From Flavobacterium shii (GTDB taxonomy: Bacteria; Bacteroidota; Bacteroidia; Flavobacteriales; Flavobacteriaceae), in the NCBI RefSeq assembly GCF_025847235.1, contig NZ_JAOZEW010000002.1, positions 124,001-188,000 of the forward strand: 64,000 bases of DNA, in the 5' to 3' direction. This document shows positions 11,701-19,563 of the stretch, one piece after another. Every line of letters starts with the position of its first letter. The first letter of the stretch is position 1. The translations under genes were made by a program, and so were the position numbers. Below the pieces are notes generated by a model, which saw only the letters and a list, made by a program, of their open reading frames with translations, searched no databases and was not told where the DNA came from.

Positions 11701-12612
11701 ATAATCTGCTTGATTATTATCCTCTTTATGTAACAAAATAGATTTTACGTTAGAATCGATGATTTCTTCAACATTATCTTTGTCGATAATAGTATCTCTA
11801 TCAAGGATGATTTCGTTACGTTCGATAGAAACTACCTCACCAGTATCTTCATCAACGAAATCCTCATGCCAAGTGTTCAATACACGTGCAGCAAGTCTTC
11901 TTCCAATATATTTTTTAATTCCTGTTTTAGAAACTTTAATTTCTTCTGCAAGGTCGAAAATCTCAAGGATATCCTTATCTCTCTCGAATCCAATTGCACG
12001 GAATAAAGTTGTAACCGGTAATTTTTTCTTTCTATCGATATATGCGTACATTACGCTATTAATATCTGTAGAAAATTCTATCCAAGAACCTTTAAAAGGA
12101 ATTACTCTGGCAGAATATAGTTTTGTTCCATTTGCGTGGAATGATTGTCCAAAGAAAACCCCAGGAGAACGGTGTAGTTGAGATACTACAACACGCTCAG
12201 CACCATTGATTACAAAAGTACCGCTTGGAGTCATATAAGGTATTGTTCCAAGATAAACATCTTGTACAATAGTTTCAAAATCTTCGTGTTCTGGATCTGT
12301 ACAGTATAGTTTTAACCTGGCTTTTAAAGGCACACTATAAGTAAGACCTCTCTCTATACATTCTTGAATTGTATAACGTGGTGGATCAACAAAATAATCT
12401 AGGAACTCCAATACAAAGTTATTTCTTGTATCTGTAATTGGAAAGTTTTCCATGAAGGTGTTGTACAACCCTTCGTTGCCTCTTTCGTCAGATTTAGTTT
12501 CTAATTGAAAGAAATCTTTAAAAGATTTAACCTGAACATCAAGAAAATCTGGATATACAGGGATATTTTTTGTAGAGGCAAAATTCAATCTTTCAGTCTG
12601 ATTTGTTATCAT
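8800..12612 (-). CDS. rpoB: DNA-directed RNA polymerase subunit beta
   Basis: Second large RNA polymerase subunit, forming the catalytic cleft with beta'. The ATG at 12612 ([11 protein letters not shown]) is used; the codon before it is TTG, so it is not a second Met. The product is 1270 residues. The rifampicin-pocket region is intact and looks wild-type ([18 protein letters not shown] followed by LSALGPGGL). The C-terminal region includes the [24 protein letters not shown] signature. It is transcribed from the rplKAJL side across a 260-base spacer that contains an attenuator-like hairpin. Confidence 0.98.
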   Translation of the reverse strand: MITNQTERLNFASTKNIPVYPDFLDVQVKSFKDFFQLETKSDERGNEGLYNTFMENFPITDTRNNFVLEFLDYFVDPPRYTIQECIERGLTYSVPLKARLKLYCTDPEHEDFETIVQDVYLGTIPYMTPSGTFVINGAERVVVSQLHRSPGVFFGQSFHANGTKLYSARVIPFKGSWIEFSTDINSVMYAYIDRKKKLPVTTLFRAIGFERDKDILEIFDLAEEIKVSKTGIKKYIGRRLAARVLNTWHEDFVDEDTGEVVSIERNEIILDRDTIIDKDNVEEIIDSNVKSILLHKEDNNQADYAIIHNTLQKDPTNSEKEAVEHIYRQLRNAEPPDEETARGIIDKLFFSDQRYNLGEVGRYRMNKKLGLDIPMEKQVLTKEDIITIVKYLIELINSKAEIDDIDHLSNRRVRTVGEQLSQQFGVGLARMARTIRERMNVRDNEVFTPIDLINAKTLSSVINSFFGTNQLSQFMDQTNPLAEITHKRRLSALGPGGLSRERAGFEVRDVHYTHYGRLCPIETPEGPNIGLISSLGVYAKVNGMGFIETPYRKVTNGVVDLETTPVYLSAEEEEGMMIAQANIEMDATGKIIADNVIARQEGDFPVIEPTQVDYTDVAPNQIASISASLIPFLEHDDANRALMGSNMMRQAVPLIRPEAPIVGTGLERQVASDSRVLINAEGDGTVEYVDANIITIKYDRSEEERMVSFESDEKTYNLIKFRKTNQGTSINLKPIVKKGDRVALGQVLSEGYATQNGELALGRNLKVAFMPWKGYNFEDAIVISEKVVRDDIFTSIHVDDYSLEVRDTKLGNEELTNDIPNVSEEATKDLDENGMIRIGAEVKPGDILIGKITPKGESDPTPEEKLLRAIFGDKAGDVKDASLKASPSLHGVVLDKKLFARAVKDKRKRTQDKDALGALEMEFETKFVELKDRLVEKLFLIVNGKTSQGVMNDLGEEVLPKGKKYTQKMLYAVEDFAHLSKGQWVADDATNKMVNDLIHNYKIKLNDLQGSLRREKFTITVGDELPAGILKLAKIYIAKKRKLKVGDKMAGRHGNKGIVARIVRHEDMPFLEDGTPVDIVLNPLGVPSRMNIGQIYETVLGWAGQNLGRKFATPIFDGATLDQINELTDEAGIPRFGHTYLYDGGTGERFHQRATVGVIYMLKLGHMVDDKMHARSIGPYSLITQQPLGGKAQFGGQRFGEMEVWALEAYGASSTLREILTVKSDDVIGRAKTYEAIVKGESMPEPGLPESFNVLMHELKGLGLDIRLEE

Positions 12613-12818
12613 CAATGGACAAAATTTTGATTAAAAAAAAGTAGTTTTTGTGTAAAAACACATTGTTTAATTTAATACTTTCTTATTATAATCAATACAT
12701 CTTTAAAAATAATCCGATAAAATTCGGTTCAATTTTTTTTCTTCGTATTGATCAAAAACTTTTTCGTATTTTAAACTATTTGATAATAAAACTTGATATA
12801 TTTTATTATACGAAAAAT

Positions 12819-12853
12819 GGTTTAGGCCATTGAGATAACTCAAGACCTAAACC
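12819..12853 (-). terminator. Attenuator-like hairpin between rplL and rpoB
   Basis: The stem ggtttagg/cctaaacc, with an inner ttgag/ctcaa stem and ataa loop, starts 22 bases past the rplL stop and is followed on the minus strand by a run of five T. This is a weak intrinsic terminator in the position of the rplL-rpoB attenuator known in E. coli. I see no clear TAnnTTTG box for a separate rpoB promoter in 12616-12818. Confidence 0.6.
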
Positions 12854-12875
12854 TAGTTCTTAAAACTGAGTTGAA

Positions 12876-13244
12876 TTATTTAAGCTCAACTACAGCTCCA
12901 GCTTCTTCTAATGATTTTTTAAGACCTTCAGCCTCTTCTTTAGAAACACCTTCTTTAACGTTACTTGGAGCACTATCAACTACATCTTTAGCTTCTTTAA
13001 GACCTAAACCTGTAAGTTCTTTTACCAATTTAACTACAGCTAATTTAGAAGCACCAGCTTCTTTCAATACAACTGTAAATTCAGTTTGTGCTTCTTCAGC
13101 AGCTACATCACCACCAGCAGCAACTACTACAGCTGCAGCAGCAGGCTCAATACCATACTCGTCTTTTAATATTGTTGCTAATTCGTTAACTTCTTTAACT
13201 GTTAGGTTAACTAATTGTTCTGCGAATTGTTTCAAATCTGCCAT
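12876..13244 (-). CDS. rplL: 50S ribosomal protein bL12 (L7/L12)
   Basis: Stalk protein that recruits translational GTPases to the ribosome. The 122 residues show an N-terminal dimerisation helix ([19 protein letters not shown]), an Ala/Val-rich hinge at about 34-55, and the C-terminal domain with [29 protein letters not shown] and the [18 protein letters not shown] loop. It follows rplJ after 94 bases, the universal rplJL pairing. The long frame on the opposite strand here is an artefact of Ala-rich codons. Confidence 0.98.
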   Translation of the reverse strand: MADLKQFAEQLVNLTVKEVNELATILKDEYGIEPAAAAVVVAAGGDVAAEEAQTEFTVVLKEAGASKLAVVKLVKELTGLGLKEAKDVVDSAPSNVKEGVSKEEAEGLKKSLEEAGAVVELK

Positions 13245-13305
13245 TTTTTCTATCGTTTAAAATGATTTGTAAAATATATTTTTTTTATTGTGCGCTAATT
13301 AAGCA

Positions 13306-13327
13306 GCAAGGAAATACAATCCCTTGC
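13306..13327 (-). promoter_or_regulatory. Small hairpin between rplJ and rplL
   Basis: A 6-bp stem gcaagg/ccttgc with a 10-nt loop lies just after the rplJ stop on the minus strand. It has no U-run and may be an RNA processing or stability element. It is short enough to arise by chance. Confidence 0.35.
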
Positions 13328-13338
13328 ATTTGTAGTTA

Positions 13339-13839
13339 TTATGCTTCTGCCTCTTCGCTGTTTGCGAATTGGTTTTGTAAAGCAGAGATAACTCTCTGAG
13401 CTGGAGATTGAAGTAATCCAATAAGTTCTCCAATAAGTTCTTCTTTAGATTTGATAGTTGCTAGTGCATCTAATTGATCATCTCCAATATAAACTTCTGC
13501 ATTAATATATGCTCCTTTTAAAACTGGTTTATCAGATTTCTTACGGAAATCTTTGATAATTTTTCCAGGTCCATTTGCAACATCTGAAATAAATATAGCA
13601 CTATTACCTGTCAATACTGAAGGTAAATCTCCATAGTCATTAGCAGAAGCTTCCATTGCTTTTGCAAGCAAAGTATTTTTTACAACCTCTAATTTAATAC
13701 CTGCTTTAAAACAAGCTCTTCTCAAGTTTGAAGTTGTTTCTGCGTTCAATCCAGAAATATCAGATACATAAATAATATTTGTACCAGCTAACTGTGCAGT
13801 TAAATCTTCAATCGCGATTGATTTTTCTTCTCTAGTCAT
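13339..13839 (-). CDS. rplJ: 50S ribosomal protein uL10
   Basis: Base of the ribosomal stalk, anchoring bL12 dimers to 23S rRNA. The 166-residue protein has the usual N-terminal RNA-binding part (EDLTAQLAGTNIIYVSDISG, VVKNTLLAKAM) and a C-terminal L12-binding helix (LLQSPAQRVISALQNQFANS). It starts 22 bases after rplA, so there is no room for a full-length L10 leader of the kind described upstream of rplJ in Firmicutes and E. coli. Confidence 0.97.
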   Translation of the reverse strand: MTREEKSIAIEDLTAQLAGTNIIYVSDISGLNAETTSNLRRACFKAGIKLEVVKNTLLAKAMEASANDYGDLPSVLTGNSAIFISDVANGPGKIIKDFRKKSDKPVLKGAYINAEVYIGDDQLDALATIKSKEELIGELIGLLQSPAQRVISALQNQFANSEEAEA

Positions 13840-13861
13840 ACTAAAAATTATTAACTACCAA

Positions 13862-14551
13862 TTATACTGCTTTAGGGTCCAATGCAATTGCAGGACTCAT
13901 AGTGCTTGTAAGGTGAATACCTTTAATATAGGTACCTTTAGCAGCAGTTGGTTTAAGTTTGATTAATGTTTGAATAATTTCGTGTGCGTTGTCAATAATT
14001 TGGTCAGCTCCAAAAGAAACTTTTCCAATTCCTGCATGCACGATTCCAGTTTTATCAACTTTAAAGTCAATTTTACCAGCTTTAACCTCTTGAACAGCTT
14101 TTGCAACATCCATAGTTACAGTACCTGTTTTAGGGTTTGGCATTAAACCTCTAGGTCCTAAAATACGACCTAATGGACCTAATTTACCCATTACAGCTGG
14201 CATAGTGATGATTACATCAACATCTGTCCAACCATCTTTTATTTTTTGTAAATAATCATCAAGACCTACATAGTCTGCTCCAGCTGCTAAAGCTTCTGCT
14301 TCTTTATCCGGAGTAACTAATGCTAATACTTTTACATCTTTTCCTGTTCCGTGAGGTAATGTTACTACACCTCTAACCATTTGATTCGCTTTTCTTGGAT
14401 CTACACCCAAACGAACTGCGATATCAACAGACTCATCAAATTTTGCAGAAGCTATAACTTTTAATAATGCCGCAGCATCTTTAAGAGAATATAGTTTGTT
14501 CTTTTCAATTTTTGAAGCAGCCTCTTTTTGCTTTTTTGTCAATTTTGCCAT
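13862..14551 (-). CDS. rplA: 50S ribosomal protein uL1
   Basis: L1-stalk protein controlling E-site tRNA movement, and in many bacteria an autogenous repressor of its own operon. The 229 residues include the signature [20 protein letters not shown] and the [18 protein letters not shown] segment. It is 13 bases downstream of rplK on the same strand. Confidence 0.98.
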   Translation of the reverse strand: MAKLTKKQKEAASKIEKNKLYSLKDAAALLKVIASAKFDESVDIAVRLGVDPRKANQMVRGVVTLPHGTGKDVKVLALVTPDKEAEALAAGADYVGLDDYLQKIKDGWTDVDVIITMPAVMGKLGPLGRILGPRGLMPNPKTGTVTMDVAKAVQEVKAGKIDFKVDKTGIVHAGIGKVSFGADQIIDNAHEIIQTLIKLKPTAAKGTYIKGIHLTSTMSPAIALDPKAV

Positions 14552-14564
14552 GTCTTTCTCTTAA

Positions 14565-15002
14565 TTAAAAAGGAGAATCTCCTGATACAGTTATACCCAT
14601 AGATCTAGCTGTTCCAGCGACCATACTCATTGCAGACTCCATAGTGAATGCATTTAAGTCTGGCATCTTGTCTTCAGCAATAGCTCTAATTTGTTCCCAA
14701 GTAACACTAGCTACTTTTTTACGATTAGGCTCACCTGAACCAGATTTTAGCTTTGCAGCTTCCATTAACTGAACTGCTGCTGGAGGAGTTTTTACAACAA
14801 AATCAAATGATTTGTCTTTATACACAGTAATTTGTACTGGGCATATTTTGCCAGGTTTATCTTGTGTTCTAGCATTAAATTGCTTACAGAACTCCATGAT
14901 ATTAACCCCAGCAGCTCCTAAAGCAGGTCCAACCGGTGGCGACGGATTCGCAGCACCTCCCTTAACTTGTAGTTTAACTACCTTACTAATTTCTTTAGCC
15001 AT
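14565..15002 (-). CDS. rplK: 50S ribosomal protein uL11
   Basis: Ribosomal GTPase-centre protein. The 145 residues contain the Pro-rich N-terminal thiostrepton-site motif ([20 protein letters not shown]) and the C-terminal rRNA-binding helices ending [16 protein letters not shown]. It is placed between nusG and rplA, as in most bacteria. No Shine-Dalgarno precedes it, as expected for this phylum. Confidence 0.98.
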   Translation of the reverse strand: MAKEISKVVKLQVKGGAANPSPPVGPALGAAGVNIMEFCKQFNARTQDKPGKICPVQITVYKDKSFDFVVKTPPAAVQLMEAAKLKSGSGEPNRKKVASVTWEQIRAIAEDKMPDLNAFTMESAMSMVAGTARSMGITVSGDSPF

Positions 15003-15069
15003 TTTTTAAAAAATTTAACACTGCAATTATTGGAAGCAATTGTAGTGGATATTATAGATGTAACAAAAA

Positions 15070-15621
15070 TTATACTTTTTCTACTTGCATAAAACTTAAC
15101 TCTAATGGAGTTTTTCTTCCGAAAATCTTAACCATCACTTCAAGTTTACGCTTCTCTTCATTGATTTTCTCAACAGTTCCATTGAAACCGTTAAAAGGAC
15201 CATCAATTACCTTAATTGTTTCTCCTAGGTTAAACGGAATTGAACGTGTATCTGTATTCACAGCCAGTTCATCTACCTTACCTAACATTCTATTTACCTC
15301 GGATAATCTAAGTGGAACAGGTTCACCACCTTTAATTTCACCTAAAAAACCAATTACACTAGTTATTGATTTAATAATATGAGGTATTTCACCAACTAAA
15401 TTGGCTTCGATCATAACATAACCAGGAAAATATACCTTATCCTTAGCTATTTTTTTGCCCTCTTTTACAGTTACAACTTTTTCGGTAGGAACTAAAACCT
15501 GAGAGACATAATCACCCATACCTAATCTGGCAATTTCAGTTTCGATGTAAGCTTTGACTTTATTCTCTTGTCCACTTACTGCTCGAACGACATACCACTT
15601 TTTCACATTATTATCTGCCAT
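15070..15621 (-). CDS. nusG: Transcription elongation/antitermination factor NusG
   Basis: Binds RNA polymerase through its NGN domain and links it to Rho or the ribosome through its KOW domain. The 183 residues start KKWYVVRAVSGQENKVKAYIE (NGN), contain VYFPGYVMIEA, and end with a KOW motif (IKVIDGPFNGFNGTVEKINEEK followed by FGRKTPLELSFMQVEKV). It is 10 bases after secE, an invariant pair. Confidence 0.98.
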   Translation of the reverse strand: MADNNVKKWYVVRAVSGQENKVKAYIETEIARLGMGDYVSQVLVPTEKVVTVKEGKKIAKDKVYFPGYVMIEANLVGEIPHIIKSITSVIGFLGEIKGGEPVPLRLSEVNRMLGKVDELAVNTDTRSIPFNLGETIKVIDGPFNGFNGTVEKINEEKRKLEVMVKIFGRKTPLELSFMQVEKV

Positions 15622-15631
15622 TACAAAAAAA

Positions 15632-15829
15632 TTACGCTTTTATCCAGTTAAAAAATCCAGCCAATGCTTTTGCAAAAAATTCATCTACTCCCCAAGTTGC
15701 CAAAGCGAATAAAACTGAAAATACAGCCACAATAATTGTCAATCGTTGGACTTCAGCCCAAGCCGGCCAAGTTACATTTGACTTCAATTCCTCGAATGCT
15801 TCTGATATGTAATTAACAACTTTTGTCAT
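15632..15829 (-). CDS. secE: Preprotein translocase subunit SecE
   Basis: Small membrane subunit of the SecYEG channel. The 65 residues consist of an amphipathic N-terminal segment (VVNYISEAFEELKSNVTWP) and a single transmembrane helix (about 30-55, LTIIVAVFSVLFALATWGVD), the minimal SecE form. It lies directly between tRNA-Trp and nusG. Confidence 0.96.
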   Translation of the reverse strand: MTKVVNYISEAFEELKSNVTWPAWAEVQRLTIIVAVFSVLFALATWGVDEFFAKALAGFFNWIKA

Positions 15830-15845
15830 GATATATTTATTATTG

Positions 15846-15916
15846 CACGGGCGGAGGGATTCGAACCCCCATCAACGGTTTTGGAGACCGCTATTCTACC
15901 CTTGAACTACGCCCGT
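15846..15916 (-). tRNA. tRNA-Trp (CCA)
   Basis: The 71-base cloverleaf has a 7-bp acceptor stem (ACGGGCG/CGCCCGT), anticodon CCA in the loop ctCCAaa, and a T-arm with GGTTCGAATCC. It lies between tuf and secE. The 3' CCA is not encoded. Confidence 0.97.
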
Positions 15917-15927
15917 TTATATTAAAA

Positions 15928-15954
15928 ACCAGTAGTAACCAAGTTACTACTGGT
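15928..15954 (-). promoter_or_regulatory. 12-bp perfect hairpin between tuf and tRNA-Trp
   Basis: The stem accagtagtaac/gttactactggt with a 3-nt loop starts 20 bases after the tuf stop and is followed on the minus strand by TTTTT. It is either a leaky terminator for tuf or a processing structure releasing the 5' leader of tRNA-Trp. Confidence 0.7.
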
Positions 15955-15974
15955 TCTATAATTTATTCAATAGA

Positions 15975-17162
15975 TTACTCTACAATTTCAGTTACCTGGC
16001 CTGCACCTACAGTTCTACCACCTTCACGGATAGCAAAACGCAAACCTACGTTTAATGCGATTGGGCTTAACAAAGTAACATCAATAGTTAAGTTGTCCCC
16101 TGGCATAACCATTTCTACACCCGTTGGCAACATAATAACTCCTGTTACATCTGTTGTACGAACATAAAATTGTGGACGGTAATTATTGTGGAATGGTGTG
16201 TGACGACCACCTTCTTCTTTTTTCAAGATATAAACCTCTGCTTTAAACTTAGCGTGTGGTTTAACTGAACCTGGCTTACAAATAACCATTCCTCTTTTGA
16301 TATCTTCTTTTTGAATACCTCTTAAAAGAATACCTACGTTATCTCCAGCTTCACCTCTATCAAGGATTTTACGGAACATCTCAACTCCTGTAATAGTAGA
16401 AGTTAATTTTTCAGCTCCCATACCAATGATTTCAACAGGATCTCCAGTATTAGCAACTCCAGTTTCGATACGACCTGTAGCAACAGTTCCACGACCTGTA
16501 ATAGAGAATACATCTTCAACTGGCATCAAGAAAGGTTTTGCAACGTCTCTTACTGGCTCTTCGATCCAAGCATCAACAGCTTCCATCAATTCAAGAATTT
16601 TAGGAACCCAAGCAGGATCATTATTCAATCCTCCTAAAGCAGAACCTTGAACAACAGGACCGTTATCTCCATCATATTCATAGAAAGACAATAAGTCTCT
16701 AATTTCCATTTCAACAAGCTCTAACAACTCAGCATCATCAACCATATCCACTTTGTTCATAAAAACAACGATTCTTGGAATACCAACCTGACGACCTAAT
16801 AGGATATGCTCACGAGTTTGTGGCATTGGACCATCTGTAGCAGCAACAACAAGAATAGCACCATCCATTTGAGCAGCACCTGTAACCATGTTCTTTACGT
16901 AATCCGCGTGACCAGGACAGTCAACGTGAGCGTAATGACGATTAGCAGTTTCATACTCAACGTGTGATGTATTAATTGTAATACCTCTTTCTTTCTCCTC
17001 TGGAGCGTTGTCGATTTGATCAAACGATTTTGCTTGACAGTAACCTGCATCAGACAATACTTTAGTAATTGCTGCAGTTAATGTAGTTTTTCCGTGATCC
17101 ACGTGTCCAATTGTACCTATGTTTAAGTGCGGTTTGGAACGATTAAAATTCTCCTTTGCCAT
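15975..17162 (-). CDS. tuf: Translation elongation factor Tu
   Basis: GTPase delivering aminoacyl-tRNA to the ribosome. The 395 residues carry [10 protein letters not shown] (P-loop), the switch I region ending [34 protein letters not shown] (switch II) and NKVDMV, with beta-barrel domains II and III intact. It is the only tuf in the window and sits between tRNA-Thr(GGT) and tRNA-Trp, the same order as the E. coli tufB region. Confidence 0.98.
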   Translation of the reverse strand: MAKENFNRSKPHLNIGTIGHVDHGKTTLTAAITKVLSDAGYCQAKSFDQIDNAPEEKERGITINTSHVEYETANRHYAHVDCPGHADYVKNMVTGAAQMDGAILVVAATDGPMPQTREHILLGRQVGIPRIVVFMNKVDMVDDAELLELVEMEIRDLLSFYEYDGDNGPVVQGSALGGLNNDPAWVPKILELMEAVDAWIEEPVRDVAKPFLMPVEDVFSITGRGTVATGRIETGVANTGDPVEIIGMGAEKLTSTITGVEMFRKILDRGEAGDNVGILLRGIQKEDIKRGMVICKPGSVKPHAKFKAEVYILKKEEGGRHTPFHNNYRPQFYVRTTDVTGVIMLPTGVEMVMPGDNLTIDVTLLSPIALNVGLRFAIREGGRTVGAGQVTEIVE

Positions 17163-17217
17163 TTTACTTAATTTTTAATCTTAGTTATATATTAATTTTC
17201 AATTTCCTACTTACTTG

Positions 17218-17289
17218 AGCCAATGTCGGGAATTGAACCCGAGACCTCTTCCTTACCAAGGAAGCACTCTACCCCTGAGCTACACCGGC
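17218..17289 (-). tRNA. tRNA-Thr (GGT)
   Basis: The 72-base tRNA has anticodon GGT between the stem halves CTTCC and GGAAG, and T-loop GGTTCAATTCC. The acceptor stem GCCGGTG/CATTGGC has two G-U pairs. It lies 55 bases upstream of tuf. Confidence 0.95.
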
Positions 17290-17406
17290 AGAGTTTCAAT
17301 TTTAAATTCTAGACTCTTGATTTTAGATCAAAAACAAAAAGCGATCAAATTCATCTTTTGTTTCAGAAATCTAAATTCTGAAATCATTAATCTGAAATCA
17401 AAATTG

Positions 17407-17487
17407 TGGGGAGAGCAGGATTCGAACCTGCGAAGTTCACACAGCAGATTTACAGTCTGCCCTCGTTGGCCGCTTGAGTATCTCCCC
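17407..17487 (-). tRNA. tRNA-Tyr (GTA)
   Basis: The 81-base class II tRNA has a long variable arm, anticodon GTA (ctGTAaa) and acceptor stem GGGGAGA/TCTCCCC. It is the middle gene of the Thr-Tyr-Thr cluster upstream of tuf. Confidence 0.96.
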
Positions 17488-17542
17488 AATTTTTTTATCA
17501 ATAATTACACGAACAATTTCAAATCGCATTTGAAATATTTTG

Positions 17543-17616
17543 AGCCGGCGGAGGGACTCGAACCCACGACCTGCTGATTACAAATCAGCTGCTCTAGCCA
17601 ACTGAGCTACGCTGGC
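17543..17616 (-). tRNA. tRNA-Thr (TGT)
   Basis: The 74-base tRNA has anticodon TGT (ttTGTaa), acceptor stem GCCAGCG/CGCCGGC and a standard T-arm (GGTTCGAGTCC). It is the first tRNA after hpf. Confidence 0.96.
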
Positions 17617-17706
17617 AATATCAATAAAAAAGTCCGCTATTTCTAACGGACTGCAAATGTAGCTATTTTATCTTTGTATCAAAACTTTTTTTAAAAAAAA
17701 TTTACA

Positions 17707-18009
17707 TTAAATATGTGTTCTTACCTTTTCTTTCCTCTTTACTAACAATCGTTCTAGTGATTCCGCCGAAAGCTCAACTGCCTCTTCAAAAGTCTTACAC
17801 TGCTTTTTTACTAAAAAATCATCTCCAGGAACATTAATTTTTATCTCAGCAATTTTATTCTCTTTATCACTAGTTTTTTCAACCTTCAAAAAAACATCTG
17901 CCGAAACCACCCGATCGTAATACTTTTCTAACTTATCCATTCTCTCTTGAACGAAATCTACTAATTTTCTGTCAACAGCAAAGTTAACCGCATGAACATT
18001 TACCTTCAT
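17707..18009 (-). CDS. hpf: Ribosome hibernation-promoting factor, short form
   Basis: Sigma-54 modulation/HPF-RaiA family protein that binds the decoding centre of idle 30S subunits. The ATG at 18009 (MKVNVHAVNFAVDRKLVDF) gives 100 residues, the normal short-HPF length. A longer frame from 18072 would overlap the upstream recombinase and lacks family similarity. The beta-alpha-beta core with basic helix faces (VQERMDKLEKYYDR, ESLERLLVKRKEKVR) is visible. Its location between a recombinase and tRNA/EF-Tu genes suggests co-expression with translation genes. Confidence 0.93.
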   Translation of the reverse strand: MKVNVHAVNFAVDRKLVDFVQERMDKLEKYYDRVVSADVFLKVEKTSDKENKIAEIKINVPGDDFLVKKQCKTFEEAVELSAESLERLLVKRKEKVRTHI

Positions 18010-18043
18010 AATAGTTATTTTAGGATTAAACATTTCAGAATTA

Positions 18044-18937
18044 TTATTTATTTCTAGGATGGGCCTCCGCATAAACCTTTTTAAGCGCTACCAAACTGCT
18101 ATGCGTATATACTTGCGTAGAAGCCAAACTTGAATGTCCCAACAATTCCTTAACTGAATTTAAATCGGCTCCGTTATTCAATAAATGAGTCGCAAACGTA
18201 TGCCGTAAGACATGCGGACTCTTTTTTACCTTTTTGGAGACTTTACTAAAGTATGAATTTATTAATCGATAGACAAAGGTTTCATTTAATTTTAACCCTT
18301 TTTTAGTAATAAAAAAATATTCTTCATCGACAATGTTTTCAATACTTCCCCGCTCTTTTATATACATTAAAAATTGTGAAGTAATAACTGGTAAAATTGG
18401 AATAATCCGCTCCTTATTGCGCTTACCCAAGACTTTAATTACATTAGCAGACACATCAACATTACTCATCATCAATCCGATCAACTCCGCTCTTCGAATA
18501 CCCGTCGTATAAAACAAATCAATCACCAATCTATTCCTGACCTCTTCAAAACCAACAGGATTATTCATTTGACTCATTATATCTACTAGCTCTTTTTCCG
18601 AAAACGGAATCTGTATCGTCTTAGGAACTTTCAACGCCTTATGCTTCAACATCGGATTAACTTCTATTTGCTTTGTTTTCAATAAAAACTTATAAAAAGC
18701 CTTTAAAGATGCCATTTTCCGATTAACAGAAACATTAGATATCTCACCATCCACAAGCAAAACTATCCAAGATCTAACCTGACTATAATTTACCTGATCA
18801 ATATTCTCCTGATCAAAATGAAGTTTATTGAATGACTCAAAAGAAGTAATATCATTCATATAAGCATTCAGGGTATGTGAAGAATATTTTTTCTCCAACT
18901 GAAGATAGTCCTGAAATGCTTGTTTATTTGTTTTCAT
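18044..18937 (-). CDS. xerC: Tyrosine recombinase, XerC/XerD family
   Basis: Site-specific recombinase expected to resolve chromosome dimers at dif. The 297-residue product from the ATG at 18937 (MKTNKQAFQDYLQLEKKYS) has an N-terminal SAM-like DNA-binding domain and a C-terminal catalytic domain with Arg in TGIRRAEL, His-x-x-Arg in HVLRHTFATHLLNNGADL, and nucleophile Tyr in LGHSSLASTQVYTH. It is flanked by rpsU and hpf with no att-like repeats or phage genes, so it is a housekeeping Xer enzyme rather than an island integrase. XerC versus XerD cannot be settled from this window. Confidence 0.85.
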   Translation of the reverse strand: MKTNKQAFQDYLQLEKKYSSHTLNAYMNDITSFESFNKLHFDQENIDQVNYSQVRSWIVLLVDGEISNVSVNRKMASLKAFYKFLLKTKQIEVNPMLKHKALKVPKTIQIPFSEKELVDIMSQMNNPVGFEEVRNRLVIDLFYTTGIRRAELIGLMMSNVDVSANVIKVLGKRNKERIIPILPVITSQFLMYIKERGSIENIVDEEYFFITKKGLKLNETFVYRLINSYFSKVSKKVKKSPHVLRHTFATHLLNNGADLNSVKELLGHSSLASTQVYTHSSLVALKKVYAEAHPRNK

Positions 18938-19011
18938 AAAATAAAAAACCGCTAGCATCAAAGTTATAAAATTTTGATGACTAACGGTATTTATTTGAAT
19001 ATAGATTTTAT

Positions 19012-19206
19012 CTAACTCTCCAAGTTGTCTTTCATGTTTTGGATGTAAGCAGCTTTTTGAATTTTGATTCTATTTTTTACAGAAGGCTTAATAAAAGCAG
19101 TACGTGCTCTTAACTGACGAACAGTTCCTGTTTTATCAAATTTTCTTTTATAGCGCTTTAATGCTCTATCGATATTTTCTCCGTCTTTAATTGGTATAAT
19201 TAACAT
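19012..19206 (-). CDS. rpsU: 30S ribosomal protein bS21
   Basis: Small basic ribosomal protein near the 3' end of 16S rRNA. The 64 residues (MLIIPIKDGENIDRALKRYKR and so on) match bS21. In Bacteroidota, bS21 helps hide the anti-Shine-Dalgarno sequence. Unlike its neighbours, this gene has a strong Shine-Dalgarno (see separate entry). It has its own TAnnTTTG promoter and heads the rpsU-xerC-hpf-tRNA-tuf transcription direction. Confidence 0.97.
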   Translation of the reverse strand: MLIIPIKDGENIDRALKRYKRKFDKTGTVRQLRARTAFIKPSVKNRIKIQKAAYIQNMKDNLES

Positions 19207-19214
19207 AATATTGA

Positions 19215-19223
19215 CACCCCCTT
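19215..19223 (-). promoter_or_regulatory. Strong Shine-Dalgarno before rpsU
   Basis: On the minus strand AAGGGGGTG lies 8 bases before the ATG and can pair with the 16S anti-SD CACCTCCTT along nine positions with one G-U pair. Such a site is exceptional in this window, where starts generally lack an SD. In Flavobacterium johnsoniae, an SD on rpsU has been linked to autoregulation by bS21 occupancy of ribosomes. Confidence 0.8.
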
Positions 19224-19235
19224 TCGTTAAGTGTG

Positions 19236-19243
19236 CAAAAGTA
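19236..19243 (-). promoter_or_regulatory. Promoter -7 box for rpsU
   Basis: TACTTTTG on the minus strand (caaaagta on plus) matches TAnnTTTG exactly, 30 bases upstream of the rpsU ATG. Confidence 0.7.
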
Positions 19244-19405
19244 TATATTAATTATGGATTATGAGTTATAAATTATAAATTATTTTTAAAGAAAGACTTT
19301 AGCCCTTATTTTTACAACAAATCCTCTACAGAAAATTCTACCATTATTACAAACACCTTATACCTTAAAGAAGTCATCCACTTTACAAAGCCCTATGATA
19401 ACCAT

Positions 19406-19556
19406 GAATGCGTGAGGGGTTGCAATGGAAATCCTTTTATGTTCTTCCTTTAAGAACATAAAAGATTGTAATGAAAAACCCGACCTTAAAAAAATAAAGA
19501 AGCCACTCAACAATCTAGTGAATGGCTTCTTTATTTTTTTAAGGGCACGCCCGAAT
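19406..19556. repeat. Structured intergenic element with two hairpins
   Basis: Within the 357-base gap between rpsU and the acyl-CoA dehydrogenase lies a 13-bp perfect hairpin (19434-19464, arms cttttatgttctt/aagaacataaaag) and a 22-bp perfect hairpin (19484-19544) with A/T tracts that would act as a terminator in both directions. They are bracketed by gcgtg and cacgc, and the first hairpin is flanked by near-repeats gttgcaatggaaa and attgtaatgaaaa. I think it belongs to a family of dispersed flavobacterial intergenic elements; only this copy is present here. Confidence 0.6.
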
Positions 19557-19563
19557 CATTATA

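Noticed and set aside
12871..13260. Long plus-strand frame opposite rplL
   Set aside because: It mirrors Ala-rich codons of rplL, has low-complexity Ser/Ala/Thr sequence and no family match; rplL on the minus strand is certain.
13840..13861. L10 leader regulatory RNA upstream of rplJ
   Set aside because: Only 22 bases separate rplA and rplJ, too short for the described leader structure.
17215..17577. 120-codon frame across the tRNA cluster
   Set aside because: It lies antisense to two tRNA genes and most of a third, giving the typical false product of tRNA regions (QDSNLRSSHSRF-like).
18044..18937. Integrase of a prophage or island
   Set aside because: There are no attachment repeats, phage genes or composition change; the neighbours are rpsU and hpf, so a housekeeping Xer recombinase fits better.
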